A stretch of 5,616 nt of DNA, from NCBI GenBank assembly GCA_003447895.1, contig DLYC01000074.1, forward strand, positions 1 to 5,616. Reading direction: 5' to 3'. Every line of letters starts with the position of its first letter. Position 1 is the stretch's first letter. The notes under the pieces were generated by a model. The model did no database searches, had not been told where the DNA came from, and was given only the letters and a program-made list of their open reading frames with translations. Below are positions 1 through 5,616 of this stretch, in pieces. A program made the position numbers and the translations under genes. This DNA comes from Lachnospiraceae bacterium. GTDB lineage: Bacteria; Bacillota; Clostridia; Lachnospirales; Lachnospiraceae.

Positions 1-453
1 GGGATCCCGTCGGAGAATATCTTCATCCTCCAGTCGGGGAATGTGCTGGAGATCACGCCGGACCACGCGGAGATCGTAGGCGATGTGCCCGTGGGCAACA
101 TCCTGGTAGACGGACTCGGCGTAGGTGATGTCGGAAATATCGTCTTAAGAGACAGGCAGCACCTGGCGGAGGACGGGATCGTGATCGTGTCCTTTGCTAT
201 GCGGGAGGGGACTTGCAGCGTCGTCTCCATGCCGGAGATCGAGTCCAGGGGATTTGTGTATATCAAAGAGGCGGAAGAACTGATTAACGGCGCAGTCGCG
301 GTGGCGCAGGACGCCCTGTTCCTGTGTCAGGACCGCGGAACCATCGACCGCGGAAAGATCAAGGCGACAGTTCGCGACAACCTCAGCGACTATTTCTGGA
401 AAAAGACCCAGAGAAGGCCCATGGTCCTTCCGATGATCATCGAGATCGGATAA
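1..453 (+). CDS. rnj: Ribonuclease J, C-terminal part (5' end outside window)
   Basis: Reading frame 1 is open from the first base to the TAA at 451-453, giving 150 residues of a protein that begins upstream; family members are about 550-600 residues. The visible part starts near the end of the metallo-beta-lactamase/beta-CASP core and runs through the C-terminal domain. Diagnostic stretches are VDGLGVGDVGNIVLRDR (about residues 34-50), followed by an EDGIVIV strand, then SRGFVYIKEAEEL, and the closing KKTQRRPMVLPMIIEIG; these are typical of RNase J. RNase J is a cytoplasmic zinc-dependent endoribonuclease and 5'-3' exoribonuclease in RNA turnover and rRNA maturation. The catalytic zinc-binding histidines lie upstream of the window and cannot be checked. 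The visible domain belongs to the region that supports dimerisation in the family. The next gene starts 36 bases downstream with no obvious terminator between, so cotranscription is plausible. The J1/J2 subtype cannot be decided from this fragment. Confidence 0.93.
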   Translation, partial: GIPSENIFILQSGNVLEITPDHAEIVGDVPVGNILVDGLGVGDVGNIVLRDRQHLAEDGIVIVSFAMREGTCSVVSMPEIESRGFVYIKEAEELINGAVAVAQDALFLCQDRGTIDRGKIKATVRDNLSDYFWKKTQRRPMVLPMIIEIG

Positions 454-474
454 AACGCTTCGCGGGCAGGCCTT

Positions 475-483
475 GAAAGGAGG
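475..483 (+). promoter_or_regulatory. Strong Shine-Dalgarno site fixing a GTG start
   Basis: GAAAGGAGG lies 6 bases before the GTG at 490 and is close to perfectly complementary to the 16S rRNA tail. It supports GTG, not a downstream ATG, as the start of the MltG-like gene. It sits in the 36-base gap after the RNase J stop codon. Confidence 0.8.
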
Positions 484-489
484 CATCTA

Positions 490-921
490 GTGAAAAAGAT
501 ACGCACCACAATCGGCATCGTATTTGATACCGTGTCGAGCTTTGTCATCTACGCGCTGATCGCGGCGGCAATCCTCTTCATCGCGGGACAGGTGAGGCAT
601 TATTACAATGTCGGATACGGTATTTTCTCCCAGCAGGGCAAGGATGCCACAGGTACCGGCAAGGTCGTGGAATTCACCGTGGAGGAGCATATGTCGGCTT
701 CTTCCCTGGGGCAGAAGCTGGAGGAGGCGGGACTGGTCGAGTCCGCAAGGCTCTTCGTCCTCCAGGAAAAGGTGTCGGATTTCTCGGGCCTGTACAAGCC
801 GGGAACTTATATGCTCTCCTCTGAGATGACGGCGGAGGAAATCCTGAGGATCATCTCGGGGACGGACGTCTCGCCCTACGCGACGACGGCGGAACCGGCG
901 CAGGAGGAAGCGGCGAAGTAG
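490..921 (+). CDS. MltG/YceG-like membrane protein with LysM-like domain only, no catalytic domain
   Basis: This 143-residue protein starts at GTG. It has a short basic N-terminus (MKKIR), one hydrophobic membrane segment at about residues 12-33, a linker, and then a domain at about 59-124 matching the LysM-like N-terminal domain of endolytic transglycosylase MltG. That domain shows the family pattern: a VVEFTV strand, SLGQKLEEAGLVES, an F plus helix, YKPGTYMLS, and MTAEEILRIISG. A 19-residue Ala/Glu/Thr-rich tail follows. Full MltG proteins are about 340-400 residues and carry a catalytic domain with an essential glutamate; here the protein stops just after the first domain at a clean TAG (919-921), so it should not cleave glycan strands. 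The position before trmR matches mltG (yrrL) in B. subtilis. I infer a cell-envelope role, perhaps peptidoglycan binding or a partner or regulator of a full MltG elsewhere. The reading frame is intact with normal codon use, so recent decay is unlikely. Confidence 0.85.
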   Translation: MKKIRTTIGIVFDTVSSFVIYALIAAAILFIAGQVRHYYNVGYGIFSQQGKDATGTGKVVEFTVEEHMSASSLGQKLEEAGLVESARLFVLQEKVSDFSGLYKPGTYMLSSEMTAEEILRIISGTDVSPYATTAEPAQEEAAK

Positions 922-925
922 GAAG
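920..925 (+). promoter_or_regulatory. Ribosome binding site of trmR overlapping the upstream stop codon
   Basis: AGGAAG overlaps the TAG stop of the MltG-like gene and lies 7 bases before the ATG at 933. It is the main evidence for choosing 933 as the start; the internal ATG at 1107, which fits family length better, has no well-spaced purine-rich site. The overlap suggests translational coupling. Confidence 0.5.
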
Positions 926-932
926 TGCGGAT

Positions 933-1811
933 ATGATCAATCAGCCGGATGAGAACTTGTACAGAAGCGGGGCGGCGGAGCCCCGGGAGAGCCGGTGCGA
1001 CGAGCCAAAAGACAGACGCGGCGACGGGACAGAAGAGAGCCCGTGCGGCGTGTCAGAGGGCAGCCGCAGCGGCGGCCTTCTTGCGCAGCTTTCCCTGCAG
1101 AAAGATATGGCCGAGCGCATCAGTGTGTTCGCGGAATCCCTCCACGCGGAGGAGTCGCCCGCGCTGAGAGATCTTGAGGAAGAGGCGCTCGCAAACAATA
1201 TACCGATCATACGTCCCCAGACCAGGGGACTGATTCAGTGCATCCTCGAGATGCTGGACCCCGCGCGGATCCTCGAAGTGGGGGCCGCGGTGGGCTATTC
1301 CGCCCTGGTCATGAATACGTACGCCCCCTCTGACTGCAGCATTGTGACGATCGAGAGAGATGCCGGGAGGGCGGCACAGGCGAGAAAGAACTTTGAGAAA
1401 TTCGGAGCGGACCGGATCACCCTGCTGGAAGGGGATGCGGCTCAGATCCTGCCGGGTCTCAGCGGTTCTTTCGATTTTATTTTTATGGACGCGGCGAAGG
1501 GTCAGTACATCCGCTTTCTGCCGGATGTGGTAAGGCTCCTTCGGCCGGGCGGCGTCCTTTTGTCCGACAATGTGCTCAAGGACGGCGAGATCCTCTCGTC
1601 CAAGTTCGCGGTGACGCGGAGGGACCGGACGATCCACAAGAGAATGCGGGAGTATCTGAGCGCGATCTCCGGAGATGAGCGGCTCCGAACGGTCCTTCTG
1701 GAGACCGGAGACGGCGCCGCGCTGTCGGTCAGACGCCGGCAGGCCGCGCAGCCGCAGGAAGCGTGCGCTGCAGACGGCACAGGAGCCGGGAACTGCGGGA
1801 AAGCGCACTGA
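933..1811 (+). CDS. trmR: TrmR-like tRNA 5-hydroxyuridine O-methyltransferase
   Basis: This 292-residue class I SAM-dependent methyltransferase belongs to the O-methyltransferase family 3/YrrM group. Visible motifs are LEEEALANNIPIIRPQT before the core, SAM motif I ILEVGAAVGY (residues 113-122), the ribose-binding acidic residue E141 in TIERD, MDAAKGQY with D186, and LLSDNVL with D212 and N213. D186, D212 and N213 match the metal-binding triad of cation-dependent O-methyltransferases. In B. subtilis, TrmR methylates ho5U34 to mo5U34 in tRNA. The next gene is a TrhP-type U32 protein that would make ho5U, which strongly favours this role over methylation of small catechols. Oddly, relatives are about 210-220 residues. 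Here the family-like part runs from about residue 59 (M at 1107) to about 267, with a hydrophilic N-terminal tail of about 58 residues and a C-terminal tail of about 25, both low-complexity. Third-position GC bias continues through the N-terminal tail, so it may be translated; initiation at 1107 is the alternative. Confidence 0.85.
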   Translation: MINQPDENLYRSGAAEPRESRCDEPKDRRGDGTEESPCGVSEGSRSGGLLAQLSLQKDMAERISVFAESLHAEESPALRDLEEEALANNIPIIRPQTRGLIQCILEMLDPARILEVGAAVGYSALVMNTYAPSDCSIVTIERDAGRAAQARKNFEKFGADRITLLEGDAAQILPGLSGSFDFIFMDAAKGQYIRFLPDVVRLLRPGGVLLSDNVLKDGEILSSKFAVTRRDRTIHKRMREYLSAISGDERLRTVLLETGDGAALSVRRRQAAQPQEACAADGTGAGNCGKAH

Positions 1812-1842
1812 AAGGCTCTCAAAGACAGAAAAGAGACGGAAT

Positions 1843-3129
1843 ATGGAAGTTAAGACGAATTACAGAAGGCCGGAGCTCCTTCTTCCCGCCAAGGACCTGG
1901 AAGTCCTGAAGACGGCGGTGAGATACGGCGCCGACGCCGTGTATATCGGCGGGGAGGCCTACGGACTTCGGGCCAAAGCCAGAAATTTTTCGCCCGAGGA
2001 TATGGCGGAAGGCATCCGATATGCCCACGAGAGGGGCGTGAAGGTCTTCGTCACGGCCAACATTCTCGCGCATAACAGCGACCTCGATGGCGCGGGGCAA
2101 TATTTTGAACAGCTTGGAGAGCTGAAGCCGGACGCGATCCTCGTGGCGGACCCGGGCATGTTCTCCCTGGCCAGGGAGCGGTGTCCCGAGATCCCTCTCC
2201 ACATATCGACCCAGGCCAACAACACCAATTATGAGACCTTCAACTTCTGGTTCAGGATGGGCGCGGAGAGAGTGGTCTGCGCGAGGGAGCTCAGCCTTAT
2301 CGAGATCGCGCAGATCCGGAGCCGGATCCCCGAGGACAAGGAGATCGAGGCCTTTATCCACGGTGCGATGTGCATCTCCTATTCGGGAAGGTGCCTTTTG
2401 TCCAATTACTTCACGGGGAGAGATGCCAACCACGGCGCCTGCACCCATCCCTGCCGCTGGAAGTACGCGGTGATGGAGGAGTCGAGACCGGGCGTTTACC
2501 TTCCGGTGGAAGAGAACGAGCGGGGCACATTTGTGTTCAACTCCAGGGACCTGTGCATGATCGAACACATCCCGGACCTTCTGAGAGCGGGCGTGGACAG
2601 CTTCAAGATCGAGGGTCGCATGAAGACGGCGCTCTACGTGGCCTCGGTGGCGCGGGCCTATCGGAAAGCCATTGACGACTGCCTGGAGAGCGAGGAACTC
2701 TACACGTCGCGGATCCCGCAGTATCAGGAGGAGATCCGAAAGTGCACCTACCGGCGCTTTACCACCGGCTTCTACTACGGAAGGCCCGGAGATGAGGCGA
2801 TGGTCTACGACAGCAACACGTATGTCAACGAAGCGGTCTTTCTCGGCATCGTGGAGAAGATCACGGACCGGAAACTGGCCCGGATCATGCAGCGCAACAA
2901 GTTCTGCGTCGGGGACCGGATCGAGATCATGAAGCCGGACGGAAGGGACATCCCGGTGGTCGTGGCTTCGATGTACGACAGCGAAGGCGTGTCAAAAGAC
3001 AGCGCCCCGCATCCCAAAGAGATCCTGGACCTGGATCTTCGGCTTTGGGACGATCCTTCTGTGCCGGCACAGGCGGAGGAGGGAGATCTCCTGAGAGTCG
3101 TCATGAAAGAGCCGGAAGGAGCGACCTGA
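1843..3129 (+). CDS. trhP: U32-family protein, TrhP-type tRNA wobble uridine hydroxylation enzyme
   Basis: This 428-residue protein starts at the ATG at 1843. The frame is open further upstream, but that part overlaps trmR and resembles no family sequence. The N-terminus reads RRPELLLPAKDLEVLKTAV then YGADAVYIGGEAYGLRAKA, the standard U32 opening, followed by a TIM-barrel-like core with STQANNTN and GAERVVCARELS. The U32 signature E-A-F-I-H-G-A-M-C-I-S-Y-S-G-R-C-L-L-S spans residues 169-187. C177, C184, C200 and C204 are the four-cysteine set expected to hold an iron-sulfur cluster. A small C-terminal beta domain lies at about 330-422 (FLGIVEKITDRKLARI, VGDRIEIMKPDG). Length matches B. subtilis YrrO/TrhP2 (about 420) better than YrrN/TrhP1 (about 310). 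TrhP proteins use a prephenate-dependent route to hydroxylate U34 of tRNA; the old peptidase label is misleading. The neighbouring TrmR supports this. RlhA (23S rRNA hydroxylation) is a less likely alternative. The ribosome binding site is weak (AAGAGACGG, about 1831-1839). Confidence 0.86.
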   Translation: MEVKTNYRRPELLLPAKDLEVLKTAVRYGADAVYIGGEAYGLRAKARNFSPEDMAEGIRYAHERGVKVFVTANILAHNSDLDGAGQYFEQLGELKPDAILVADPGMFSLARERCPEIPLHISTQANNTNYETFNFWFRMGAERVVCARELSLIEIAQIRSRIPEDKEIEAFIHGAMCISYSGRCLLSNYFTGRDANHGACTHPCRWKYAVMEESRPGVYLPVEENERGTFVFNSRDLCMIEHIPDLLRAGVDSFKIEGRMKTALYVASVARAYRKAIDDCLESEELYTSRIPQYQEEIRKCTYRRFTTGFYYGRPGDEAMVYDSNTYVNEAVFLGIVEKITDRKLARIMQRNKFCVGDRIEIMKPDGRDIPVVVASMYDSEGVSKDSAPHPKEILDLDLRLWDDPSVPAQAEEGDLLRVVMKEPEGAT

Positions 3130-3140
3130 CCACTTCAGGT
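3124..3140 (+). repeat. Short inverted repeat across the trhP stop codon
   Basis: ACCTGA (3124-3129) and TCAGGT (3135-3140) are perfect complements separated by the five bases CCACT. The left arm contains the TGA stop of trhP. The stem is only 6 bp, and the following GTATTTAAAA is not a proper U-tract, so this is at best a weak or attenuating terminator. It may instead be an mRNA end structure or a protein-binding site. Confidence 0.35.
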
Positions 3141-3178
3141 GTATTTAAAACAGGTAAAAGTATTTTTACTATAAAAAA
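3141..3178 (+). promoter_or_regulatory. AT-rich spacer before trkA, candidate promoter/operator with palindrome
   Basis: Only 6 of these 38 bases are G or C, in sharp contrast with the GC-rich surroundings. It contains a perfect palindrome, GTAAAA-GTAT-TTTTAC (3154-3169), and several -10-like hexamers (TATTTT at 3161-3166, TATAAA at 3170-3175). No convincing -35 box is visible at 16-18 bases, and use of TATAAA would leave almost no leader before the ribosome binding site. This is the only spacer in the window with promoter-like composition, so an extra trkAH promoter, possibly with an overlapping operator, is a reasonable guess. CAGGT also occurs twice, at 3136-3140 and 3151-3155. Confidence 0.35.
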
Positions 3179-3190
3179 GGGGAAGAGATT

Positions 3191-4546
3191 ATGAAGATCA
3201 TAGTAGTTGGATGCGGAAAGGTCGGCGCGGCAGTAACTGCCCAGCTGAGCCGCGAAGGACATGATATCGCTGTCATAGACGTGAACACCGGTGTTTTGAC
3301 AGATATTTCAAACAACTATGACGTAATGGGCGTGATCGGAAACGGCGCGAGCCACGCCGTGCAGCTGGAAGCCGGCATTGAGAAGGCGGACCTTCTGGTA
3401 GCGGCGACGGATTCCGATGAGCTGAATCTGCTCTGCTGCCTGATCGCGAAGAAAGCCGGCGGCTGCAGCACGATCGCGAGAGTGCGAAATCCCGTTTACA
3501 ACGGAGAAGTTGGCTTCATCAAAGAGGAGCTGGGACTTTCTCTTACGGTCAATCCGGAATACGCGGCGGCCACAGAAGCCGCGAGAGTCCTCCGCTTTCC
3601 TTCCGCCGTGCAGATCGAGACATTTGCCAAAGGAAAGGTTGAGATCGTCAAGGTAAGGATTCCCGAAAACTCCGTTCTGGACGGGTGCCCCCTGGCGCAG
3701 ATCCACAAGAGGACCGGCACGGACGTGCTGATCTGCACAGTGGAGAGAGGAGACCAGGTGGAGATCCCCAACGGCGCGTTTGTGCTTCGGACAGGAGACG
3801 TCATCAGTATCGTGGCCTCGAGAGAGAACACCAGGGACTTCGTGGCCAGGATCGGTCTCAAGAGCCGGAGAGTGCGCGACTGCATGATCATCGGCGGCGG
3901 AACGATCGCTTTCTATCTGGCGCAGCAGCTCCTCGATTCGGGAATCCGCGTCAAGATTATCGAAAAGGACAGGGACCGCTGCGAGATGCTCAGCGACCAG
4001 CTCCCCAAGGCGACCATTATCAACGCCGACGGCGCGGACCAGAATATCCTCATGGAAGAGGGCATCAAGGAGTGCGAGTCCTTCGTCACACTGACGGGGC
4101 TCGATGAAGAGAACCTCTTTTTGTCCATGTTCGCCCAGCACTCCTCCAAGGCCAAGGTCATCACCAAGGTGGACCGTCTGGCTTTTGACGAGATCATCAA
4201 GAGACTGGACCTGGGGACCCTTCTTCACCCCAAGAACATCACCGCGGACAACATCGTGCGCTATGTGCGCGCCCTTCAGAATTCCTACGGCAGTAACATG
4301 GAATCTCTCTACAAGATCATTGACGACAAGGTAGAGGCGCTCGAGTTTATTGTCGGAAAGGACTCACCCATCGTGGGAATCCCGCTCTCCGAGCTCAAGG
4401 TAAAGCCGAATGTCCTGATCGCCTGCATCAGCCGCGGCGAAAGGATCATTATCCCGAACGGCACAACGCAGATCAATGCCGGTGACAGTGTAGTAGTGGT
4501 CACATCTCATCTGGGATGCCGCGATATCGAGGATATTCTCAAGTAA
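3191..4546 (+). CDS. trkA: TrkA, NAD-binding regulatory subunit of Trk potassium uptake
   Basis: This 451-residue protein is full length (E. coli TrkA has 458). It has the duplicated TrkA architecture: RCK_N 1 opens with IIVVGCGKVG (G7, G9, G12) and ends its second strand with D30, the expected adenine-ribose-binding acid; RCK_C 1 covers about residues 155-215; RCK_N 2 opens at DCMIIGGGTIAFYLA (glycines 235-237) with E258 as the matching acid; RCK_C 2 covers about 387-451 and ends at the stop. There is no membrane segment; it is a cytoplasmic ring-forming protein that gates the TrkH channel in response to nucleotides. The start at 3191 is backed by AAGGGG (3177-3182), 8 bases upstream. trkH follows 16 bases after the stop, so the pair is almost certainly cotranscribed. 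RCK_C domains in Gram-positive K+ systems can bind c-di-AMP, but nothing in the sequence decides that here. Confidence 0.95.
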   Translation: MKIIVVGCGKVGAAVTAQLSREGHDIAVIDVNTGVLTDISNNYDVMGVIGNGASHAVQLEAGIEKADLLVAATDSDELNLLCCLIAKKAGGCSTIARVRNPVYNGEVGFIKEELGLSLTVNPEYAAATEAARVLRFPSAVQIETFAKGKVEIVKVRIPENSVLDGCPLAQIHKRTGTDVLICTVERGDQVEIPNGAFVLRTGDVISIVASRENTRDFVARIGLKSRRVRDCMIIGGGTIAFYLAQQLLDSGIRVKIIEKDRDRCEMLSDQLPKATIINADGADQNILMEEGIKECESFVTLTGLDEENLFLSMFAQHSSKAKVITKVDRLAFDEIIKRLDLGTLLHPKNITADNIVRYVRALQNSYGSNMESLYKIIDDKVEALEFIVGKDSPIVGIPLSELKVKPNVLIACISRGERIIIPNGTTQINAGDSVVVVTSHLGCRDIEDILK

Positions 4547-4562
4547 GAGTCAGGAGGCGTAT

Positions 4563-5616
4563 ATGAATTATTCCATTATCAGGAGGATACTGGGTGTTGT
4601 CACGCAGTTTATCGGCGCCTTTCTGATCCTTCCTGCAATCTGCGGACTGTTTTATCACGAGAAACAGGCCATCGTCTACGCGGTCCTGGCGGTGATCTAC
4701 TTCGGGGTCGGAAGACTGATCGCCTCCTTTGAGCTGAAGAGCCAGGCTTATTACGCGAGAGAGGGACTGGTCGTTGTCGGCCTCAGCTGGATCGTCCTGA
4801 GTATTCTGGGGGCCATTCCCCTTGTGATCACAAAGGACATCCCGAGCTTTACGAATGCCCTCTTCGAGACGGTATCCGGCTTTACGACGACCGGATCGAG
4901 CATTCTCTCCGACGTCGAGGCACTCAGCCACACCGGACTTTTCTGGCGAAGCTTCACCCACTGGGTCGGCGGCATGGGCGTCATCGTCTTCATCCTGGCC
5001 ATCATGCCGATGACCGGCGGCTACAACATGCACCTGATGCGCGCGGAGAGCCCCGGCCCTTCGGTCGGCAAGCTCGTCCCGAAGATGCGCGACTCCGCCA
5101 AGATCCTTTACATGATATATCTGGGCCTGACCATCTTTGAGATCGTTCTCCTCGCGGTCGTCGGCATGCCGCTGTTCGACGCGATCACGATCTCCTTCGG
5201 TTCCGCCGGTACCGGCGGCTTCGCGGTGCGCAATTCCGGCATGGCGGACTATTCCCTCCTCATGCAGACGATCATCGCGATCTTCATCCTGATGTTCGGC
5301 ATCAACTTCAACTTCTATTTCTTCCTGCTCGGAAAGCATAAGAAGGACGCGTTCCGCATGACGGAGGTCCGCTGGTACGGCCTCATCGTGCTCGTATCCG
5401 TGATCCTGATCACGTCCAACATCTACCGGTTCCATTACTACCCGACGGTCCGGCGCTGCCTGCACGAGGCCCTGTTCCAGGTCGCCTCGATCATCACGAC
5501 GACGGGCTTCGCCTCCGCGGACTTCAACCTGTGGCCGAACCTCTCCAAGGAGATCCTCGTGATCCTGATGTTCATCGGCGCCTGCGCGGGCAGCACGGGC
5601 GGCGGCTTCAAGGTGT
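4563..5616 (+). CDS. trkH: TrkH, potassium channel subunit of Trk uptake (3' end outside window)
   Basis: The frame opens at ATG 4563, 5 bases after a consensus AGGAGG (4552-4557), and stays open to the window edge, giving 351 residues of a protein usually near 480-490. It is a polytopic membrane protein whose opening segments include about residues 9-31 and 36-54. Three complete pore loops of the TrkH/KtrB fold and the start of the fourth are visible: TTTGS at 108-112, SAGTGGF at 214-220, TTTG at 312-315, and GSTGG at 343-347. These supply the filter glycines (G111, G218, G315 and one in the fourth loop). HWVGGMGVIVF at about 134-144 is also typical. It is the K+-conducting subunit gated by the TrkA ring encoded just upstream. 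KtrB is the alternative, but a long two-RCK-unit TrkA partner favours TrkH. Codon use changes within the gene: A/T-ending codons and AGA/AGG are common near the start and almost absent in the last 200 codons. Confidence 0.94.
   Translation, partial: MNYSIIRRILGVVTQFIGAFLILPAICGLFYHEKQAIVYAVLAVIYFGVGRLIASFELKSQAYYAREGLVVVGLSWIVLSILGAIPLVITKDIPSFTNALFETVSGFTTTGSSILSDVEALSHTGLFWRSFTHWVGGMGVIVFILAIMPMTGGYNMHLMRAESPGPSVGKLVPKMRDSAKILYMIYLGLTIFEIVLLAVVGMPLFDAITISFGSAGTGGFAVRNSGMADYSLLMQTIIAIFILMFGINFNFYFFLLGKHKKDAFRMTEVRWYGLIVLVSVILITSNIYRFHYYPTVRRCLHEALFQVASIITTTGFASADFNLWPNLSKEILVILMFIGACAGSTGGGFKV

Noticed and set aside
454..489. Possible terminator after RNase J (CCTT-GA-AAGG near 471-480)
   Set aside because: The stem is too short with an impossible two-base loop, there is no T-run, and the bases are used by the ribosome binding site.
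1053..1808. A 251-codon minus-strand open frame opposite trmR
   Set aside because: Product is Arg/Leu-rich without domains, and the plus strand carries full methyltransferase motifs. Explained by GC-biased codons.
1675..1842. Upstream in-frame extension of the U32 gene
   Set aside because: The 56 extra residues overlap trmR almost entirely, are Arg/Lys-rich, and resemble no U32 protein. ATG 1843 gives the normal family start.
1819..2568. A 249-codon minus-strand open frame opposite trhP
   Set aside because: Overlaps the U32 signature region on the other strand and has no recognisable features of its own.
3890..3910. Second TrkA nucleotide-binding loop reads GGGTIA, with Ala where the classic motif has the third Gly
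   Set aside because: Variants of this loop are common in the second RCK unit of Clostridia TrkA as I recall them, and the rest of the fold and E258 are intact, so it is not a sign of lost function.
3308..4228. A 306-codon minus-strand open frame opposite trkA
   Set aside because: Complement of the clearly coding trkA frame; the product shows no family motif and there is no supporting ribosome binding site that I could recognise.
4539..5465. A 308-codon minus-strand open frame opposite trkH
   Set aside because: It is a shadow of the GC-rich trkH codon pattern. The product is rich in Asp, Glu, His and Arg without a recognisable domain, while the plus strand encodes TrkH with its pore loops.

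Overview
The window holds six consecutive plus-strand genes (the first and last cut by the window edges) with gaps of only 11 to 61 bases. By eye the DNA is GC-rich with strongly GC-biased third codon positions. Start sites mostly carry AGGAGG-like ribosome binding sites. The proteins (RNase J, a B. subtilis yrrL-yrrM-yrrN/O-like gene order, a Clostridia-style TrkA/TrkH pair) point to a Gram-positive anaerobe of the Clostridia, most likely a GC-rich member of or near the Lachnospiraceae. This placement is an inference from protein style and gene order, not a database match.

Layout: 1-453 is the C-terminal end of ribonuclease J. 490-921 encodes a short membrane-anchored protein with only the LysM-like N-terminal domain of the MltG/YceG transglycosylase family and no catalytic domain. 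933-1811 encodes a class I SAM-dependent O-methyltransferase of the TrmR (YrrM) type with unusual low-complexity tails at both ends. 1843-3129 encodes a U32-family protein of the TrhP (YrrO/YegQ) type. After a short AT-rich gap, 3191-4546 encodes the potassium-uptake regulator TrkA, and 4563 to the window end encodes most of its membrane partner TrkH.

Function: TrhP-type proteins hydroxylate the wobble uridine of certain tRNAs (ho5U34), and TrmR methylates it to mo5U34. Genes three and four therefore form a likely tRNA-decoding module, lying after an MltG-like gene exactly as in the B. subtilis yrrLMNO region. TrkA and TrkH together make a K+ uptake system. RNase J upstream takes part in mRNA and rRNA turnover. 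All six genes could be cotranscribed; the only spacer with plausible regulatory content is the AT-rich one before trkA, which may start a separate trkAH transcript.

No mobile element, CRISPR array, tRNA, rRNA or riboswitch is visible, and no stretch above 300 bases lacks a gene. The window is largely a conserved housekeeping neighbourhood. The points worth a second look are the catalytic-domain-less MltG-like protein, the tails on TrmR, the single U32 gene where Bacillus has two, the hairpin-rich AT-rich spacer, and a marked codon-usage shift inside trkH.
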